Below, piece by piece: positions 33,287 to 43,184 of a stretch of DNA of 45,995 bases. This DNA comes from an uncultured Pelagibacteraceae bacterium (GTDB lineage: Bacteria > Pseudomonadota > Alphaproteobacteria > Pelagibacterales > Pelagibacteraceae). Made by a program: the position numbers and the translations under genes. The stretch is taken from positions 1 through 45,995 of the forward strand of contig CACKZT010000006.1 of the NCBI GenBank assembly GCA_902604695.1. Direction: 5' to 3'. Below the pieces are notes generated by a model. That model was given only the letters and a program-made list of their open reading frames with translations, was not told the DNA's origin and searched no databases. Position 1 is the stretch's first letter; each line of letters begins with the position of its first letter.

Positions 33287-34429
33287 TTATAATTTTAATA
33301 ATTTTATAGCGTAATTTAACTGATTATCAGTTGTAGTATTCATCTCGAAAGCATCACCGTCTTCCTCGACAGTAATATCCGGAGAAACTCCTATTTCTGA
33401 TATAGATTTTCCTGAAGGCAAATAATATTTAGAGATAGTCAAGCGTATTCCACCACCGTTTCTTAAAGGTATAATTGATTGAACAGATCCTTTTCCATAA
33501 GTAGTTTCACCAAGAATAATTGCTCTTTTATGATCTTTCAATGCACCTGCTAATATTTCGGATGCCGATGCAGAACCATTATTTACCATTATTATAACCG
33601 GTTTTCCATTAATGCCATCACCCTTTTTAGCAAAAAACTTTCTTGTTTCGGAAATATTTCTACCTTTTGTAGAAACTATTTCACCATCGTCTAAAAAAAA
33701 GTCAGTAATGCTAATTGCTTGAGCTAGTAGACCACCAGGATTATTTCTTATATCAATAATGTAACTTTTTATCTTTTTCTCTTTTTCAAATTTTTTTATT
33801 TTTTCTATAAATTGTTGATCACTATTTTCATTAAAGGATTTAAGTCTAATGTAACCTATATTTTTTTCCTCTCCAATTATTTTGGCATCAACAGATCTGA
33901 CCTCTATGATTTGTCTTTTAATTTTAAAAATTAGGGATTTTTTAACATTTTTTCTCCGTATAGTAAGTTCAATGCTTGAGCCGACAGGTCCTCGCATTAA
34001 TTTTACACTCTCCATTAAAGTTTTGCCTTGGACCTGTTCGTCGTTAATCTTCACGATATAATCGCCGGCTTTAATTCCGGCTTTAGCCGCTGGCGTATCA
34101 TCTATTGGAGATATAACTTTAATTACACCAGACTCCATACCAATTTCAATTCCCAAACCTCCAAATTCTCCTTTAGTTTCTGTTCTCATACTTTTAAAAA
34201 GTTCAGGGCTCATATAGGCCGAATATGGATCCAAAGATTGCAAAACACCATTAATGGCTGAGTCCATAACATTTGCCTGATCTACTTCATCAACATATTC
34301 TTCTTTAATTTTTTCAAGAACTTCACCAAATAAGTCTATTTTTTCATAGAGTTCATTTGAGTTTTTAGCGTAAGAAATACTTTGAAAGGATAAAATAATA
34401 GAAATATAAAAAATAATTATTTTTTTCAT
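33287..34429 (-). CDS. ctpA: carboxy-terminal processing peptidase (S41 family)
   Basis: Periplasmic serine protease of the CtpA/Prc type. The 380-residue protein has a signal peptide at 1-21 (ending SYA), a PDZ domain at about 88-165 (GEFGGLGIEIGMESGVIKVISPIDDTPAAKAGIKAGD), and the S41 core with LKSFNENSDQQF and DIRNNPGGLL. The catalytic Ser lies in NNGSASASE (283-291) and the Lys is K313 in YGKGSVQ. It overlaps rsfS by four bases and precedes rppH by two. In many alphaproteobacteria rlmH and an M23 peptidase gene sit between rsfS and ctpA; both are absent here. Confidence 0.95.
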   Translation of the reverse strand: MKKIIIFYISIILSFQSISYAKNSNELYEKIDLFGEVLEKIKEEYVDEVDQANVMDSAINGVLQSLDPYSAYMSPELFKSMRTETKGEFGGLGIEIGMESGVIKVISPIDDTPAAKAGIKAGDYIVKINDEQVQGKTLMESVKLMRGPVGSSIELTIRRKNVKKSLIFKIKRQIIEVRSVDAKIIGEEKNIGYIRLKSFNENSDQQFIEKIKKFEKEKKIKSYIIDIRNNPGGLLAQAISITDFFLDDGEIVSTKGRNISETRKFFAKKGDGINGKPVIIMVNNGSASASEILAGALKDHKRAIILGETTYGKGSVQSIIPLRNGGGIRLTISKYYLPSGKSISEIGVSPDITVEEDGDAFEMNTTTDNQLNYAIKLLKL

Positions 34430-34773
34430 AATAAAATTTTTTCTTTTGGAAGAGGCTCAGACCACATCTTTTCGAGATCATAAAACTCTCTTTTATCTGG
34501 ATGAAATATATGTACTATTATATCAATTGCATCTACAAGTTTCCAATCATTGCTGTCTGAACCTTCAATTCTACAATTAGATAATCCCTGTTGTTTTAGT
34601 TTAGATATTAGTATTTCAGATAAAGCCTGAAGATGCCTCGAAGAAGTACCAGAAGCTATTATCATATAGTCAGCAATATAAGATTTCCTTTTAAGATCAA
34701 TAGAAACAATATTATTTGCTTTATTCTCATCTAATGTTTTTTCAATGATATTTTTAATTTTTTTTATTTCCAT
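34426..34773 (-). CDS. rsfS: ribosome silencing factor RsfS
   Basis: RsfS binds L14 and blocks 30S-50S joining under nutrient limitation. The 115-residue protein shows ADYMIIASGTSSRHLQALSE near 33-52, GSDSNDWKLVDAIDIIVHIF near 85-104, and EFYDLEKMW near the end, all family hallmarks. It lies eight bases after nadD, the conserved nadD-rsfS pair, and its stop overlaps the ctpA start by four bases. Confidence 0.95.
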   Translation of the reverse strand: MEIKKIKNIIEKTLDENKANNIVSIDLKRKSYIADYMIIASGTSSRHLQALSEILISKLKQQGLSNCRIEGSDSNDWKLVDAIDIIVHIFHPDKREFYDLEKMWSEPLPKEKILL

Positions 34774-34781
34774 TAAGTAAA

Positions 34782-35318
34782 CTAACTTAGTAAATTTTCC
34801 CTCAATTTAGAAGAGGAAATATTTATTTTATAGTTTTTTACAAATATAATATTTTTTTGTTTCAGAAAGTTTACAATAACAGATTTTTTAGCTTTTGCAT
34901 CATATCCTGTCCTCGAAAATACAACTAATTTAGTTATTTTTGTTAATTCTTTCCAATTCTTCCATTTATGGAAATTAATAAGATTATCGGAACCTAAAAT
35001 TAAAAAAAAAATTGCATTTTTATGCTTTAGAGATAAATATTTTACAGTTTTATAAGTTTGCGATGATCTTACAATTTTATCTAGGTTTTTAATTAAAATA
35101 TTGTCTTTTTTTTTAATTATTTGTTTACTTTTTTTTATCCTCACCAAATTACTATAGTAGGGTTTTGGTTTGAAAGGATTCTGGTTTGTAATGAGCCAAT
35201 ATAATTTATCAAGTTTAAGTATCTTTATACTTTTAGAAGCAATTTTTACATGACCTCTATGAGGAGGGTCAAAAGTACCTCCAAATATTCCAATAATTTT
35301 TTTTGATCTTTTCATCAA
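34782..35318 (-). CDS. nadD: nicotinate-nucleotide adenylyltransferase
   Basis: Adenylates nicotinate mononucleotide to deamido-NAD. The 178-residue protein has the nucleotidyltransferase motif GIFGGTFDPPHRGHVKIA at about 10-27, with the HxGH signature, WLITNQNPFKP near 47-57, FFLILGSDNLINFHKWKNW near 104-122, and the ISSSKLREN end motif in place of the common ISST-x-IR. It is slightly short for the family. It lies between proA (three bases) and rsfS (eight bases). Confidence 0.93.
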   Translation of the reverse strand: MMKRSKKIIGIFGGTFDPPHRGHVKIASKSIKILKLDKLYWLITNQNPFKPKPYYSNLVRIKKSKQIIKKKDNILIKNLDKIVRSSQTYKTVKYLSLKHKNAIFFLILGSDNLINFHKWKNWKELTKITKLVVFSRTGYDAKAKKSVIVNFLKQKNIIFVKNYKINISSSKLRENLLS

Positions 35319-35321
35319 TCT

Positions 35322-36563
35322 CTAAGATCTTAAAATTCCTTTTCCAGAAACCATATATTTATAAGATGTTAGTTGATTTATACCTACAGGACCTCTTGGC
35401 GGAAGTTTATTGGTCGAAATTCCAATTTCACCTCCAAAACCAAATTCTCCCCCATCTGCGAATTGCGTAGATACGTTATGCATAGCAATTGAACTGTTTA
35501 CTCCATTCAAAAATATTTTAGCTGTCTTTTTATTATTTGTAATAATACTATCTGTATGCATTGTTCCATATTTTAAAATATGGCTAATTGCTTCGTGGAC
35601 ATTTTTAATTGATTTTACAGAAATTTTCTTATCTAGATACTCTGTTTTCCAGTCCAACTCTTTTGCAGATTTCATTTTATTAGAAAATAAATTATTAATT
35701 TTTTTATCTACAACCACATCACAATTTGACGACAACAATTTTTTTATAATTGGCACTCCATGAGATTTAAGAGATTTTTCGTTCACAAGTAGAGTCTCTA
35801 CCGCTCCACAAATGCTAGTTCTTCTCATTTTGGAATTTAAAACAATCTTAGTTGCCATATCTAAATTTGAATCTTTATCAACATAGATATGACAAAGACC
35901 TTCAAGATGACCTATTATTGGAACATTTGAAAATTTTTGAACTTTAGCAATTAAATTTTTTCCACCCCTGGGAACAATAACATCTATATAGTTGTTCATG
36001 TTTGATAGTAATTTGTCCACTATACTTCTCTCTCTCCTTTCAATAAATTGAACAATATTTTTATCTATCCCGTTTTTAGATAATGCACCTCTAAATAAAT
36101 CCGCCAATATTTTGTTTGAATTAAATGCTTCTGAACCACCTCTTAAAATTGCGCAATTTTTTGACTTTAAACATAAAGCCGATACGTCTGCAGTTACGTT
36201 AGGTCTACTTTCATAAATTACTCCCACAACACCTATAGGTGTTGTTACTCTTTTTATTCTTAATCCATTTGGCCTTTTCCATTCAGATAAAACCTTTCCG
36301 ATGGGATCCTTAAATTTTCTTATTTGATCAATTGAGTGACGAATTCCTTCAATTTTTGACTCGTTTAGAATTAATCTATCAATTAAATTTTTCCTTTTTG
36401 CTTTTTTTACATCTTTTATATTTTCTTTAATTATTTTTTTTTTATTTATTCTTAAAGATTTATTAAATGATTCTAAGACTTTATTAATTTTAAAATCTGA
36501 AATTTTATTTAATTGTATAGATGCTTTTTTTGCACTTAATCCAATCTTATTTAAATACTTCAT
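35322..36563 (-). CDS. proA: gamma-glutamyl phosphate reductase
   Basis: Second proline-synthesis step: NADPH reduction of glutamyl phosphate to glutamate semialdehyde. The 413-residue protein has VTTPIGVVGVIYESRPNVTADVSALCLKSKN near 107-137, RGGSEAFNSN, VPRGGKNLI near 198, catalytic C252 in RRTSICGAVETLLV, and ADGGEFGFGGEIGISTNKLPPRGPVG near the end. It abuts proB with no gap, so the two proline enzymes are almost certainly co-translated. Confidence 0.97.
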   Translation of the reverse strand: MKYLNKIGLSAKKASIQLNKISDFKINKVLESFNKSLRINKKKIIKENIKDVKKAKRKNLIDRLILNESKIEGIRHSIDQIRKFKDPIGKVLSEWKRPNGLRIKRVTTPIGVVGVIYESRPNVTADVSALCLKSKNCAILRGGSEAFNSNKILADLFRGALSKNGIDKNIVQFIERRERSIVDKLLSNMNNYIDVIVPRGGKNLIAKVQKFSNVPIIGHLEGLCHIYVDKDSNLDMATKIVLNSKMRRTSICGAVETLLVNEKSLKSHGVPIIKKLLSSNCDVVVDKKINNLFSNKMKSAKELDWKTEYLDKKISVKSIKNVHEAISHILKYGTMHTDSIITNNKKTAKIFLNGVNSSIAMHNVSTQFADGGEFGFGGEIGISTNKLPPRGPVGINQLTSYKYMVSGKGILRS

Positions 36564-38649
<2,086 letters not shown>

Positions 38650-38666
38650 TTATGTTATCTATTTTA

Positions 38667-38921
38667 TTAATTGGGGATAACAGAAACAAATGTTCTATTT
38701 AATTTAGATTTTTTAAATTTAACTTTTCCTTTTATTAAGGAGAAAATTGAATGATCTTTACCCATACCTACATTTATTCCCGGATGTATTTTTGTTCCTC
38801 TTTGTCTAACTATAATATTCCCTGGAATTACAATTTGATCACCATATCTTTTAACACCTAGACGTCTCCCTTTACTATCTCGTCCGTTACGCGATGATCC
38901 ACCTGCTTTTTTTGTTGCCAT
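38667..38921 (-). CDS. rpmA: 50S ribosomal protein L27
   Basis: L27 reaches the peptidyl transferase centre with its N-terminal tail. The 84-residue protein reads [20 protein letters not shown] at the start, then [28 protein letters not shown] and [12 protein letters not shown], the full family pattern. It lacks the cleaved N-terminal extension found in Firmicutes. It follows rplU by nine bases. Confidence 0.98.
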   Translation of the reverse strand: MATKKAGGSSRNGRDSKGRRLGVKRYGDQIVIPGNIIVRQRGTKIHPGINVGMGKDHSIFSLIKGKVKFKKSKLNRTFVSVIPN

Positions 38922-38930
38922 TTTAAATTC

Positions 38931-39365
38931 CTATTTCTTTTTAATAACTTTTTTTTTAGTACTTGAAGTCTCTTTATCTTTATTTTTTTTAATTAAAGTT
39001 TCTTTTTTTGCAGTTTTTGACTCAGCAAATTCAGAGATAATTTTGCCGTCTTTAGAAAGAATTTTTGTAATCTGTATTTTAGAATGTCTTTGTCTATGTC
39101 CATTTTTTTTTCTTGAGTGTTTTCTTCTTCTTTTGTGAAAAATTAAAACTGTTCTATCCTTTACATTTTCAATTAATTTTGCTTCTACTACTGCTCCTTG
39201 AATATTAGGATTACCAATTTCTACTTCAGAATTATTATTTAATAGCAAAACTTTTTTAAATTGAATAGTTTTACCTTTTTCAACATCAAGTTTTTCAACT
39301 TCTAAAATTTTACTAGTAGATACTTTGTATTGTTTTCCACCTGTTTCGATAATAGCAAATGACAT
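38931..39365 (-). CDS. rplU: 50S ribosomal protein L21, with lysine-rich C-terminal tail
   Basis: The L21 core at about residues 1-102 shows FAIIETGGKQYKVS, ILEVEKLDVEKG, VEAKLIENVKDRTVLIFHKRRRKHSRKKNGHRQ and the TKILS end. The 144-residue length includes a further tail of about 40 residues, almost entirely Lys, Glu, Thr and Ser. A similar tail is seen on L19 in this window. It is the first gene of a nine-gene minus-strand cluster ending at rppH and is preceded by AAAGGA and a good promoter. Confidence 0.96.
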   Translation of the reverse strand: MSFAIIETGGKQYKVSTSKILEVEKLDVEKGKTIQFKKVLLLNNNSEVEIGNPNIQGAVVEAKLIENVKDRTVLIFHKRRRKHSRKKNGHRQRHSKIQITKILSKDGKIISEFAESKTAKKETLIKKNKDKETSSTKKKVIKKK

Positions 39366-39391
39366 AAAATAAGTTCCTTTAAATTTAAGGC

Positions 39392-39419
39392 AATATAACT
39401 TGAAAGATATTCAAGTCAA
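39392..39419 (-). promoter_or_regulatory. sigma-70 promoter of the rplU-rpmA-obgE-proBA-nadD-rsfS-ctpA-rppH cluster
   Basis: On the minus strand TTGACT (39419-39414), a 16-base spacer and TATATT (39397-39392) give five of six matches in both hexamers. The start would fall near 39385, about 20 bases before the rplU ATG at 39365, with AAAGGA as the ribosome-binding site. The spacer contains a TTGAA/TTCAA inverted repeat. This is the only clear promoter seen for the nine genes that follow. Confidence 0.65.
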
Positions 39420-39430
39420 GATTTATGAGA

Positions 39431-40192
39431 TCAAAATTGATCCTTTAAATTACGCAATCTTTGGAAAACAAGAACTTCTGAAGAATCCTCCATTTTTAGT
39501 TCCTTTTTTAAAGCAATATTATCACATCTGAGAAAAATATTAGTATTACACTCCTCTTCTAAAGTTACAGGAATAGTTGGCAAACCTTTTTTTATTCTAT
39601 CTTCAATCCATAATTTTTTTTTTGGCAACTCTTTATTTGTAGTATCAAAAGTTTTACAAAATTCATAATTACTTTTAGTATATTCATGGCCACAATAAAT
39701 TTTAGTGTCTTTAGGTAATTTTTTAATTTTTTTTATAGAACTAAACATTTGTTCAAACGTTCCCTCAAATATTCTGCCACAACCCAAAGAAAAAAGTGTA
39801 TCCCCAGTAAATATAATTTTTTCTTCTTTTGAATAGAAACCTATATGACCTTTAGTATGTCCCGGAATAAATAAAATTTGAAAGGCTATATTTCCTAAAT
39901 TAAATTTGGTATCTTCATCAACATATAAATCTATATTCTGAATTCTATCTTTATCAATTTTAGAAGCTACAATTTTTGCTTTATACTTTTTTTTTAAATC
40001 TTGGTTTCCACCAATATGATCATTATGATGGTGTGTATTTAAAATATAATCAAGTTTTTGATACTTATTGAATATAATATCATCAATAGATTTAAATTCT
40101 GATGGGTCAACAACACCCACTGTATTTGTCAATTCGTCTTGAATTATGTAACTATAATTATCATTTAAACATGAAACAATTTCTATTTTCAT
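39431..40192 (-). CDS. gloB: hydroxyacylglutathione hydrolase (glyoxalase II)
   Basis: Metallo-beta-lactamase-fold enzyme that hydrolyses S-lactoylglutathione, completing methylglyoxal detoxification. The 253-residue protein has the metal site THHHNDHIGG at 53-62, FIPGHTKGHIGFYS near 109-122, and FTGDTLFSLGCGRIFEGTFEQM near 131-152. The C-terminal glutathione-binding region has CGHEYTKSNYEFC and an ECNTNIFLRC end. It is two bases after metW and probably shares the metXW message, although it has no direct role in methionine synthesis. Confidence 0.95.
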   Translation of the reverse strand: MKIEIVSCLNDNYSYIIQDELTNTVGVVDPSEFKSIDDIIFNKYQKLDYILNTHHHNDHIGGNQDLKKKYKAKIVASKIDKDRIQNIDLYVDEDTKFNLGNIAFQILFIPGHTKGHIGFYSKEEKIIFTGDTLFSLGCGRIFEGTFEQMFSSIKKIKKLPKDTKIYCGHEYTKSNYEFCKTFDTTNKELPKKKLWIEDRIKKGLPTIPVTLEEECNTNIFLRCDNIALKKELKMEDSSEVLVFQRLRNLKDQF

Positions 40193-40194
40193 TA

Positions 40195-40788
40195 TTAACC
40201 TATAAGAAAAATTCCGAGTTTAGAGAAAAAATTTTTTATTTCGAGATTACTTTTTTTTATCTCAGATGTATTATTTTCGTTAATTCCAATTACTTTTTTA
40301 ATTTTTATATTTTTTTCGATACAGAAGTGAAATAAATCTTTAACTGTGCACATATGTAAATTTGGGGTATTATACCACGAGTTTGGTAAAGTTTTAGTAA
40401 CTGGCATTTTACCAAAAAATAATAAACTAGCCCTTACTTTCCAATAACCAAAGTTAGGTATAGAAATAACTACTGATTTTCCTATTCTTAACAATTCTTT
40501 CAAAACTTTTTCTGGATTATAAAAAGCTTGGAGAGTTTGGCTTAATATCACATAATCAAAAGACTGGTTTGGAAATTGATGAAGTTCAGTCTCAGCATTT
40601 CCTTGTATAACAGGTAAACCTCTATAAATACATTTTTGGACATTTTCTTTTTCAAGTTCTAGACCTCGAGCTTCTATATTTTTTTCTTGTATGAGATGAC
40701 TCATTAATGAGCCATCACCACAACCTACATCTAAAACTCTTATATTTTGTGGCAGCAAATCTGCGATTACTTTAAATTCTTTTTTCAT
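40195..40788 (-). CDS. metW: methionine biosynthesis protein MetW
   Basis: MetW is a methyltransferase-fold partner of MetX; in several alphaproteobacteria it is required for full homoserine acetyltransferase activity. The 197-residue protein shows RVLDVGCGDGSLMSHL near 17-32, GLELEKENVQKCIYRGLPVIQGNAE, FDYVILSQTLQAFYNPEKVLKEL, and SIPNFGYWKVRASLLFFGKMPVTKTLPNSWYNTPNLHMCT, all MetW features. It overlaps the metX 3' end by 17 bases and so is coupled to it and to the upstream riboswitch. Confidence 0.95.
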   Translation of the reverse strand: MKKEFKVIADLLPQNIRVLDVGCGDGSLMSHLIQEKNIEARGLELEKENVQKCIYRGLPVIQGNAETELHQFPNQSFDYVILSQTLQAFYNPEKVLKELLRIGKSVVISIPNFGYWKVRASLLFFGKMPVTKTLPNSWYNTPNLHMCTVKDLFHFCIEKNIKIKKVIGINENNTSEIKKSNLEIKNFFSKLGIFLIG

Positions 40789-41911
40789 TTCTAAATTTCG
40801 TATGCATTGAGTCCAAAAACCCTTTCAAAGTTTTAAGAAACTCTGGTTCATTAACTAAAAAGGAGTCATGCCCTTTATCCGTCGTGATTTCAGAAAATGA
40901 AACATCAGCTCCTGAAGCATTTAATGCAATCACGATATCTTTATTTTCTTTAGTCGTGTAAAGCCAATCTGAAGAAAAAGAAATTACTAAGTATTTAATT
41001 TTTTGACCTTTAAAAGCTTCCAAAAGACCACCTTTAAATTTTTTTGATAGATCAAAATAATCCATTGCTCTAGTGATGTATAAAATTGAATTAGCATCAA
41101 ATCTCTCTACAAAGGTATATCCTTGGTGTCTCAAATAAGATTCTACTTGAAAGTCAGCATTAAAACTAAATTCATAATCAGCTTTCTCTTGAAGTTTTCT
41201 TCCGAACTTTTCTTGCATACCTTTCTCTGATAAATAAGTAATATGTCCTACCATTCTTGCTACAGCTAATCCATTTTTGGGTTGAACATTTTTTTTTATA
41301 TATTTACCGTTGTCCCATACTGGATCAGCCATAATAGCTTGTCTGGCTAATTCGTTAAGCGCAATATTTTGAGCACTATGACTTGTGCTACAAGCGATTG
41401 GAATTGCTGAAAAAGTTCTATTAGGAAATGTTGAACAAAATTCAAGTAATTGCATTCCCCCCATTGATCCTCCAGTTGCACATAAAAGTTTATTTATACC
41501 CAAGTAATCTAGAAGAGTTTCTTGCGCATTTACCATATCTCTAATGGTGATTACTGGAAAATTTAATCCGTAAGGTTCGTTAGTTTTTTTATCTATTTCT
41601 TTCGGCCCCCATGATCCCATACATCCACCAATAACATTTGCGCAAATTACAAAATATTTGTCTGTATCTATTGCCTTACCCGGCCCTACTGCTGTTACCC
41701 ACCAACCTTCTTTTTTTGTAATAGGATTTATATTACTGACAAATTGATCTCCTGTAAGTGCATGAAAAACAAGTATAGCGTTATCTTTATTTTTATTTAA
41801 CTTTCCATAAGTTTCGTAAGCTAATGGAAAATCTTTAATAGTTTTCCCACAATCTAATTTAAGTGGTTTTTCTACTATTATGTGTTTTATATTTTCAGTT
41901 TTATAGTTCAT
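40772..41911 (-). CDS. metX: homoserine O-acetyltransferase
   Basis: First committed step of methionine synthesis: acetylation of homoserine. It has an alpha/beta-hydrolase fold with the nucleophile S149 in ATGGSMGGMQ, WVTAVGPGKAIDTDKYFVICANVIGGCMGS near 71-100, and a catalytic His in DKGHDSFLV about 30 residues from the end. The frame is open to a TTG at 41941, but that stretch encodes the leader terminator. I therefore place the start at ATG 41911, giving 379 residues. No ribosome-binding site lies directly before this ATG, which is preceded by the T tract. It is controlled by the SAM-II riboswitch and is followed by overlapping metW. Confidence 0.95.
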   Translation of the reverse strand: MNYKTENIKHIIVEKPLKLDCGKTIKDFPLAYETYGKLNKNKDNAILVFHALTGDQFVSNINPITKKEGWWVTAVGPGKAIDTDKYFVICANVIGGCMGSWGPKEIDKKTNEPYGLNFPVITIRDMVNAQETLLDYLGINKLLCATGGSMGGMQLLEFCSTFPNRTFSAIPIACSTSHSAQNIALNELARQAIMADPVWDNGKYIKKNVQPKNGLAVARMVGHITYLSEKGMQEKFGRKLQEKADYEFSFNADFQVESYLRHQGYTFVERFDANSILYITRAMDYFDLSKKFKGGLLEAFKGQKIKYLVISFSSDWLYTTKENKDIVIALNASGADVSFSEITTDKGHDSFLVNEPEFLKTLKGFLDSMHTKFRNEKRI

Positions 41912-41913
41912 AT

Positions 41914-41939
41914 AAAAAAAAAGCCCAGCTAAACTGGGC
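41914..41939 (-). terminator. intrinsic terminator in the metX leader
   Basis: On the minus strand GCCCAG (41939-41934), loop TTTAG, CTGGGC (41928-41923), then nine T residues (41922-41914). This is a textbook intrinsic terminator ending two bases before the metX ATG. It sits directly behind the SAM-II aptamer. An alternative helix with the aptamer tail would disrupt it, so it is the expression platform rather than an operon end. Confidence 0.88.
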
Positions 41940-41943
41940 AAAT

Positions 41944-41995
41944 CCCTGTTTAGCGAAATTTATCTAGCGCCCGCAATTCGGTTAAATCAGCGCTA
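41944..41995 (-). promoter_or_regulatory. SAM-II riboswitch aptamer upstream of metX
   Basis: These 52 bases match the SAM-II (metA-type) aptamer as I recall it from the marine metX example. The P1 arms AGCGC (41994-41990) and GCGCT (41970-41966) pair. The loop holds TGATTTAACCG, followed after P1 by GATAAAT and the conserved GCTAAA (41954-41949), ending in AGGG (41947-41944). ATTTA and TAAAT are complementary, as needed for the pseudoknot. The outer P1 pair appears to have changed in a compensating way relative to the remembered reference. SAM binding should repress metX-metW. A terminator follows directly, suggesting control of transcription. Confidence 0.93.
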
Positions 41996-41999
41996 CATA

Positions 42000-42028
42000 T
42001 ATGTACTAAATAGTCATAAACTTGTCAA
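42000..42028 (-). promoter_or_regulatory. probable metX promoter
   Basis: On the minus strand there is a perfect TTGACA (42028-42023), a 17-base spacer and a poor -10, TACATA (42005-42000). Transcription would start around 41993-41995, at the first bases of the riboswitch P1 stem, so almost no untranslated RNA would precede the aptamer. The other side, 42029-42101, holds the hisC upstream region: AT-rich, with no promoter I would defend. Confidence 0.5.
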
Positions 42029-42101
42029 TTTTATATAGGATTAATGGACAAAAATTCAAATATAGTAAAAGTAGAGCTTTTTATATATTAAATAAAGTAA
42101 A

Positions 42102-43184
42102 ATGAAATTACCAAAAGCTAAAAAAATAAATGCTGAAAAATATGTTGCTGGCTTAAGTTTATTTAAAAAGAAGTCTGCTAAAATTAAACTATCAGCTAAT
42201 GAGTCGGCACTCGGACCAAGTCCAAAAGCTATTCGTATTTTCTATGAGGTTGCAAAAAATATTCAAAGATATCCAGATTCAAATGGATCTAATTTAAAAA
42301 AAATTATTTCAAAAAAATTTAATTTAAATCATAAGCAATTAATTTTAGGTTCAGGATCAGATCAAATTTTTGAACTTGTTTGTAAAGCTTTTTTGAACCC
42401 TAATGATGAAGTAATTGTATCAAAAAATAGTTTTATTCTCTACAGAATATACAGTAAATTAAATGGTGCAAAAGTTTTATTTGCAAAAGAAAAAAATTTT
42501 TTCACTTCAGTAAAAAATATTCTATCGATGGTGACCAGAAAGACCAAGATTGTTTTTTTAGCTAATCCAAACAATCCAACTGGTACTTATATTAATAAAA
42601 AAGAAATAATTAAATTGAGAAATAAACTGAGAAGCGATATTTTACTTGTGATAGATGACGCATATTTTGAGTATGTAAATTCAAGTGATTTTCTCTCTGG
42701 ATTAAAACTTTTCTCGAAAAGAAAAAACACTGTTGTCACTAGAACCTTTTCTAAAATCTATGGATTAGCTGGTTTAAGAGTAGGTTGGGCTTATGCTTCA
42801 AAAGATATTATTAAGAGTTTAGAAAAAATAAGACCTCCATTTGCAATAAATAGTCCAGGTTTGGCAGCAGCAGCATCGGCTTTATCAGATATAAAATGGC
42901 TTAGAAAAGAAATAAATCACATTAACAAATGGCGAAATATAATGTTTGATAAATTTAAAAAAATGAAAATTGAAACCAATAAAGGAAATGCAAACTTTCT
43001 TTTAATTAATTTCGATAAAGTCAAAATAAGTTCTAGAAAAGTATTTCAAAATCTTGCAAAGTCAGGAATAATAGTGAGAAATATGGAAGCTTACAAAATT
43101 AAAAACTCATTAAGAGTTACTATAGGTACAACTAAAGAAAATAAAAAGTTTATTTTAAAATTAGGAAAAATAATTAATGTTTAA
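42102..43184 (+). CDS. hisC: histidinol-phosphate aminotransferase
   Basis: PLP enzyme, aminotransferase fold type I, transaminating histidinol phosphate and often also aromatic 2-oxo acids. The 360-residue protein has KLSANESALGPSPKA near 29-43, LGSGSDQIFEL near 83, FLANPNNPTGTYI near 151, IDDAYFEYV near 184, the PLP lysine K218 in TFSKIYGLAGLRVGW, and IVRNMEAYKIKNSLRVTIGT at the end. It overlaps tyrA by eight bases. That pairing suggests a dual role in tyrosine/phenylalanine synthesis as well as histidine synthesis. Confidence 0.92.
   Translation: MKLPKAKKINAEKYVAGLSLFKKKSAKIKLSANESALGPSPKAIRIFYEVAKNIQRYPDSNGSNLKKIISKKFNLNHKQLILGSGSDQIFELVCKAFLNPNDEVIVSKNSFILYRIYSKLNGAKVLFAKEKNFFTSVKNILSMVTRKTKIVFLANPNNPTGTYINKKEIIKLRNKLRSDILLVIDDAYFEYVNSSDFLSGLKLFSKRKNTVVTRTFSKIYGLAGLRVGWAYASKDIIKSLEKIRPPFAINSPGLAAAASALSDIKWLRKEINHINKWRNIMFDKFKKMKIETNKGNANFLLINFDKVKISSRKVFQNLAKSGIIVRNMEAYKIKNSLRVTIGTTKENKKFILKLGKIINV

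Noticed and set aside
39429-39442. GATCAA/TTGATC inverted repeat at the gloB end as a terminator
   Set aside because: The six-base arms are separated by two A residues, there is no T run, and it lies within the gloB stop region, so it is too weak to claim.
41912-41941. A TTG start for metX at 41941, giving ten extra residues
   Set aside because: The extra codons coincide with the terminator stem and T tract. The AGGG upstream is only two bases away, too close to act as a ribosome-binding site.
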